64,000 nt of DNA from Mangrovivirga halotolerans (lineage in GTDB: Bacteria; Bacteroidota; Bacteroidia; Cytophagales; Cyclobacteriaceae), in the NCBI RefSeq assembly GCF_026241165.1, contig NZ_JAPFQN010000002.1, positions 1 through 64,000 on the forward strand, read 5' to 3'. The first letter of the stretch is position 1. The number at the start of each line of letters is the position of its first letter. This document shows, piece by piece, positions 61,775 through 64,000 of the stretch. The position numbers were made by a program, and so were the translations under genes. The notes under the pieces were generated by a model that worked only from the letters and a program-made list of their open reading frames with translations, did not search any database and was not told where the DNA came from.

Positions 61775-61868
61775 CACTTTCCTCACCTTCGATATCAAAG
61801 AATAATAATATTTAATTGTTATTTAGTTATATTTACTGTCATTAAACTTTATTTTTAAGATTTTGACA

Positions 61869-62906
61869 GTGATTCGCATATTTTTTACCCTGATTATTTG
61901 TAGCTGTAGTATCCAAGCTCAAAAAAATATAGATTTCAATCGTTTTGATGAAATTCTCGAAGAAAAATATCGCACAGGTGATTTTTCAGGTATATCTCTG
62001 ATTACCGTAAATGGAAAGGTAAAGTACGAAAAGGCATTTGGATATGCGGACTTTAAAGATGAAGAGTTATTGTTCATCGATTCAGAATTTAATCTTTGTA
62101 ATGGTTCAGATATAGCTAAATTATTATCGATCAGTTGGCTTATTGAGCAAAAAAAGATTTCGCTTGAAGAAACAGTTTCCCATTACCTTCCTGAATTTAA
62201 AAAATATCCGAATTTAACTATAGTAGATTTATTAACTCACACTTCCGGTTTAAAGGATATAAACACAGACAAAGTATTGATTAATTATCCTGACAATCAA
62301 TCTCTTGTTGAGGAAATAGTTAAAAAACAAGAAAATGTCAATCCCGGGGTTTACCATTATAGTCATGTCAATAGCATACTCGTTGCTGCAATCATTGAAA
62401 AGATCTCTGGCCTATATTTTGAAGATTTTTTCTATGAATCTATCAGTCCATTTATCGGATTACCAAGAACTGAATTCACCACCTTAAAGAGTGCTATTAA
62501 TCATCCTAAAGACGATAGTCGATATGCATTAGGCTATAAAAAAAATAAATCAGAAGAAATAGTCGAAACAGATCATGAGAATGAAAACCTCAATTATCCT
62601 GAAGGTAACTTATGGTCTGGAGGAAATGACATCTTGAAGATGTTTGAATTTCTATTTCAAAGTGAGTTTATTTCTGAAACAACTCTAGATAAAATTTTGA
62701 GATCAAACAAAAATCCCCTTTTATTCAAAAAAATAGGTTCAACCGAAAATCAGGGATATGGTTTCGAAGGAAAGTGTAATGGATATAACACCTTATTCTA
62801 TTATTTCCCTAAAAGTAAGACTCAGATTGTCATCTTAAGTAATTATGGATTTAGTGACATTTTTGACGGCCAGTATGAAGTTCTTAAAGCGATTAATCTA
62901 ATATGA
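61869..62906 (+). CDS. Beta-lactamase/serine hydrolase-fold protein with degenerate active site
   Basis: A 345-residue exported protein. No ATG exists in the frame; GTG at 61869 gives signal peptide IRIFFTLIICSCSIQA, and the TTG two codons upstream is an alternative. The fold is clear: SLITVNGKVKYEKAFGYADF, KKISLEETVSHYLPEFKKYPNLTIVDLLTHTSGL, YHYSHVNSILVAAIIEKISG and the closing VILSNY. In an ungapped alignment to the canonical FRIGSVTK block, this protein reads FNLCNGSD, so the nucleophile Ser becomes Asn78 and the Lys becomes Asp81. The later HxG motif becomes FEG. Catalysis by the usual mechanism is therefore unlikely; it may bind a ligand or peptidoglycan. Confidence 0.75.
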   Translation: MIRIFFTLIICSCSIQAQKNIDFNRFDEILEEKYRTGDFSGISLITVNGKVKYEKAFGYADFKDEELLFIDSEFNLCNGSDIAKLLSISWLIEQKKISLEETVSHYLPEFKKYPNLTIVDLLTHTSGLKDINTDKVLINYPDNQSLVEEIVKKQENVNPGVYHYSHVNSILVAAIIEKISGLYFEDFFYESISPFIGLPRTEFTTLKSAINHPKDDSRYALGYKKNKSEEIVETDHENENLNYPEGNLWSGGNDILKMFEFLFQSEFISETTLDKILRSNKNPLLFKKIGSTENQGYGFEGKCNGYNTLFYYFPKSKTQIVILSNYGFSDIFDGQYEVLKAINLI

Positions 62907-63050
62907 TAAGAAAAGAATCATACCGCTAAAAATAGATGTTATAATAATCTTTCCTATTTTCAAAGTCATTGGATATCTGTTCTGTTTTTTTTTGTATATT
63001 AAATCTAAAAAGCTCTGTTAAACGTTTAATACCTAACAGGGAATCAGTCA

Positions 63051-63443
63051 ATGGGATTAGTACTTTTATTAAGAGAATACGATTATAATAATGCGCACAT
63101 CATGAGAAGTAAGCTTCAGCAACATGGAGTTCCTGTAGTTTTGATAGATGAAGAAACTTCTGTCACCTTACCTCATTTAAAAACTCTGATCGGAGGCATA
63201 GGCTTAATGGTATTAGAAGATGATTATGAAATGGCGCGTGACATACTTGGATTAAAATACGAATCCCCTGCAAAAATAGTAGTTTGCCCCCATTGCAATT
63301 CTACCAATGCTAAACCAATTCAAGATTCTATTATAATGAGTTTGATCACCAGGATATTTAATATATTCACTCCTGATAATCAAACTCATACCAATGAAAA
63401 AAAATATCAGTGTATTGATTGTGAAAATACTTTTCTTTATTAG
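63051..63443 (+). CDS. DUF2007-type protein with C-terminal zinc ribbon
   Basis: A 130-residue protein. Residues about 3-70 (LLLREYDYNNAHIMRSKLQQHGVPVVLIDEETSVTLPH...GLMVLEDDYEMARDILG) resemble DUF2007, a small domain of unknown function suspected of signal transduction. The C-terminal part has a zinc ribbon with CPHC...CIDC. There is no signal peptide. Its stop overlaps the stop of the convergent bioA gene (4 bp). Role unknown. Confidence 0.75.
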   Translation: MGLVLLLREYDYNNAHIMRSKLQQHGVPVVLIDEETSVTLPHLKTLIGGIGLMVLEDDYEMARDILGLKYESPAKIVVCPHCNSTNAKPIQDSIIMSLITRIFNIFTPDNQTHTNEKKYQCIDCENTFLY

Positions 63444-64000
63444 CTGTTAATTTCTTTCATTACCTTTTCAATCACATCTATCACCTTTTGATATTCTTCT
63501 TCGGTAATGCAATAAGGAGGTAAAAAATAAACAACATTACCTAAAGGTCTTAAAAGAACATCATGTTTTAAAAATGTTGGATAAAGCTTGTGCCTTACCT
63601 CGTTGAAATAGCCTGTATCTTTTAATGTCTTTACTTCAAAAGCAAGAATAGTCCCAAAATGCCTGACATTTTTTATCGCTCTGTTTCCGCCAAGCCTGAC
63701 GGCAGAGGTTTTATGCCATTCACAGATTTTTTTGATCTTATTTTGACATTCATCAGACTTTAATAATTCCATACTAGCAACACCTGAAGCACATGCAATC
63801 GGATTACCAGTATAACTATGTCCATGGAAAAACGTCTTTAAAAGATCACTCGTTCGAAAAGGTTTCTGGATGTCTAAAGTACATGTTGTGGCACCTAATG
63901 CCATGGCTCCACCAGTCAGCCCTTTTGATAAACACATTATATCTGGATTATGCCTCAAGTGATCACAGGCAAACATTTTACCGGTTCGCCCAAACCCAGT
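63440..64000 (-). CDS. bioA: Adenosylmethionine-8-amino-7-oxononanoate aminotransferase (3' part)
   Basis: PLP enzyme of biotin synthesis converting KAPA to DAPA with S-adenosylmethionine as amino donor. Only the C-terminal 186 residues lie in the window. The frame runs to the very end, beginning TGFGRTGKMFACDH, the characteristic BioA block just before the PLP site. The Schiff-base Lys is in MCLSKGLTGG, followed by TFFHGHSYTGNPIACA and the C-terminal LLRPLGNVVYFLPPYCITEEE. The start codon and N-terminal domain lie beyond position 64000. Confidence 0.94.
   Translation of the reverse strand, partial: TGFGRTGKMFACDHLRHNPDIMCLSKGLTGGAMALGATTCTLDIQKPFRTSDLLKTFFHGHSYTGNPIACASGVASMELLKSDECQNKIKKICEWHKTSAVRLGGNRAIKNVRHFGTILAFEVKTLKDTGYFNEVRHKLYPTFLKHDVLLRPLGNVVYFLPPYCITEEEYQKVIDVIEKVMKEINS

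Overview
The window looks like a chromosomal segment of a low-GC marine-type Bacteroidota, most likely a member of the Cytophagales (that rank is inference). Four things point there. Two large secreted proteins end in type IX secretion (T9SS) sorting domains. The cbb3 oxidase has the fused CcoN-CcoO subunit usual in the phylum. Several genes have the Bacteroidota -7 promoter box TAnnTTTG and A-rich translation starts without Shine-Dalgarno sequences. Domain families common in the phylum are present (DUF3667, GloVer/MBG repeats, DUF4197). No rRNA, tRNA, CRISPR array, insertion sequence or prophage was seen. Most of the window is housekeeping DNA with small accessory pockets.

Layout. 1-475: a small-peptide cluster with two paralogous lipoprotein-like peptides ending in an 11-residue repeat (DVVRRGEDIRG), the first cut by the window edge, and a third short exported peptide. 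581-2389: typA/bipA, then a gene-free stretch of about 530 bp. 3021-8446: a dienoyl-CoA-reductase-like SDR, an OmpA-family lipoprotein, hutI, an outer-membrane protein and a DUF3667 protein. 8510-14081: hemL, a TPR plus periplasmic-binding-fold protein, guaA and a Na+/Ca2+ exchanger. 14149-19572: a histidine operon (hisG-hisD-hisC-hisB plus an alpha/beta hydrolase) preceded by a His-rich leader peptide at 19495-19572 that suggests attenuation.

20506-29039 is a complete cbb3 oxidase locus read leftwards: ccoI-ccoS-ccoNO-ccoQ-ccoP-ccoG-ccoH-TauE/SafE-like. FNR-type palindromes (TGAT-N4-ATCA and TGAT-N4-GTCA) lie about 85-100 bp upstream of ccoNO and ccoI. 29132-34464: menA, argS, an arginase-family enzyme and a divergent arginine decarboxylase. 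34465-40373: an orphan histidine kinase, a GmhB-like phosphatase, a polyprenol-P-mannose synthase-like transferase, a LolC/E-type permease, a NamZ-like muramidase and an RluE-like pseudouridine synthase. 40436-51315: a 1680-residue GloVer/MBG repeat T9SS protein, fmt-folA, and a 1397-residue T9SS subtilisin-like protease. 51342-58485: a DUF4197 lipoprotein, cinA, a 2-oxoacid dehydrogenase E2, a YheT-type hydrolase, a cyclophilin, and a bile-acid-symporter/PlsC-acyltransferase pair. 58486-64000: a GMC oxidoreductase, a TPR protein ending in an ATPase-less kinase dimerization domain, a beta-lactamase-fold protein with degenerate catalytic motifs, a DUF2007/zinc-ribbon protein and the 3' part of bioA.

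The least explained parts are the repeat-tailed peptides at the left edge, the ATPase-less kinase-like protein, the degenerate beta-lactamase-fold protein and the LpoA-like TPR/binding-fold protein. The best supported regulatory discoveries are the his leader peptide and the two FNR-like sites. All functional names rest on reading motifs by eye; no database search was run.
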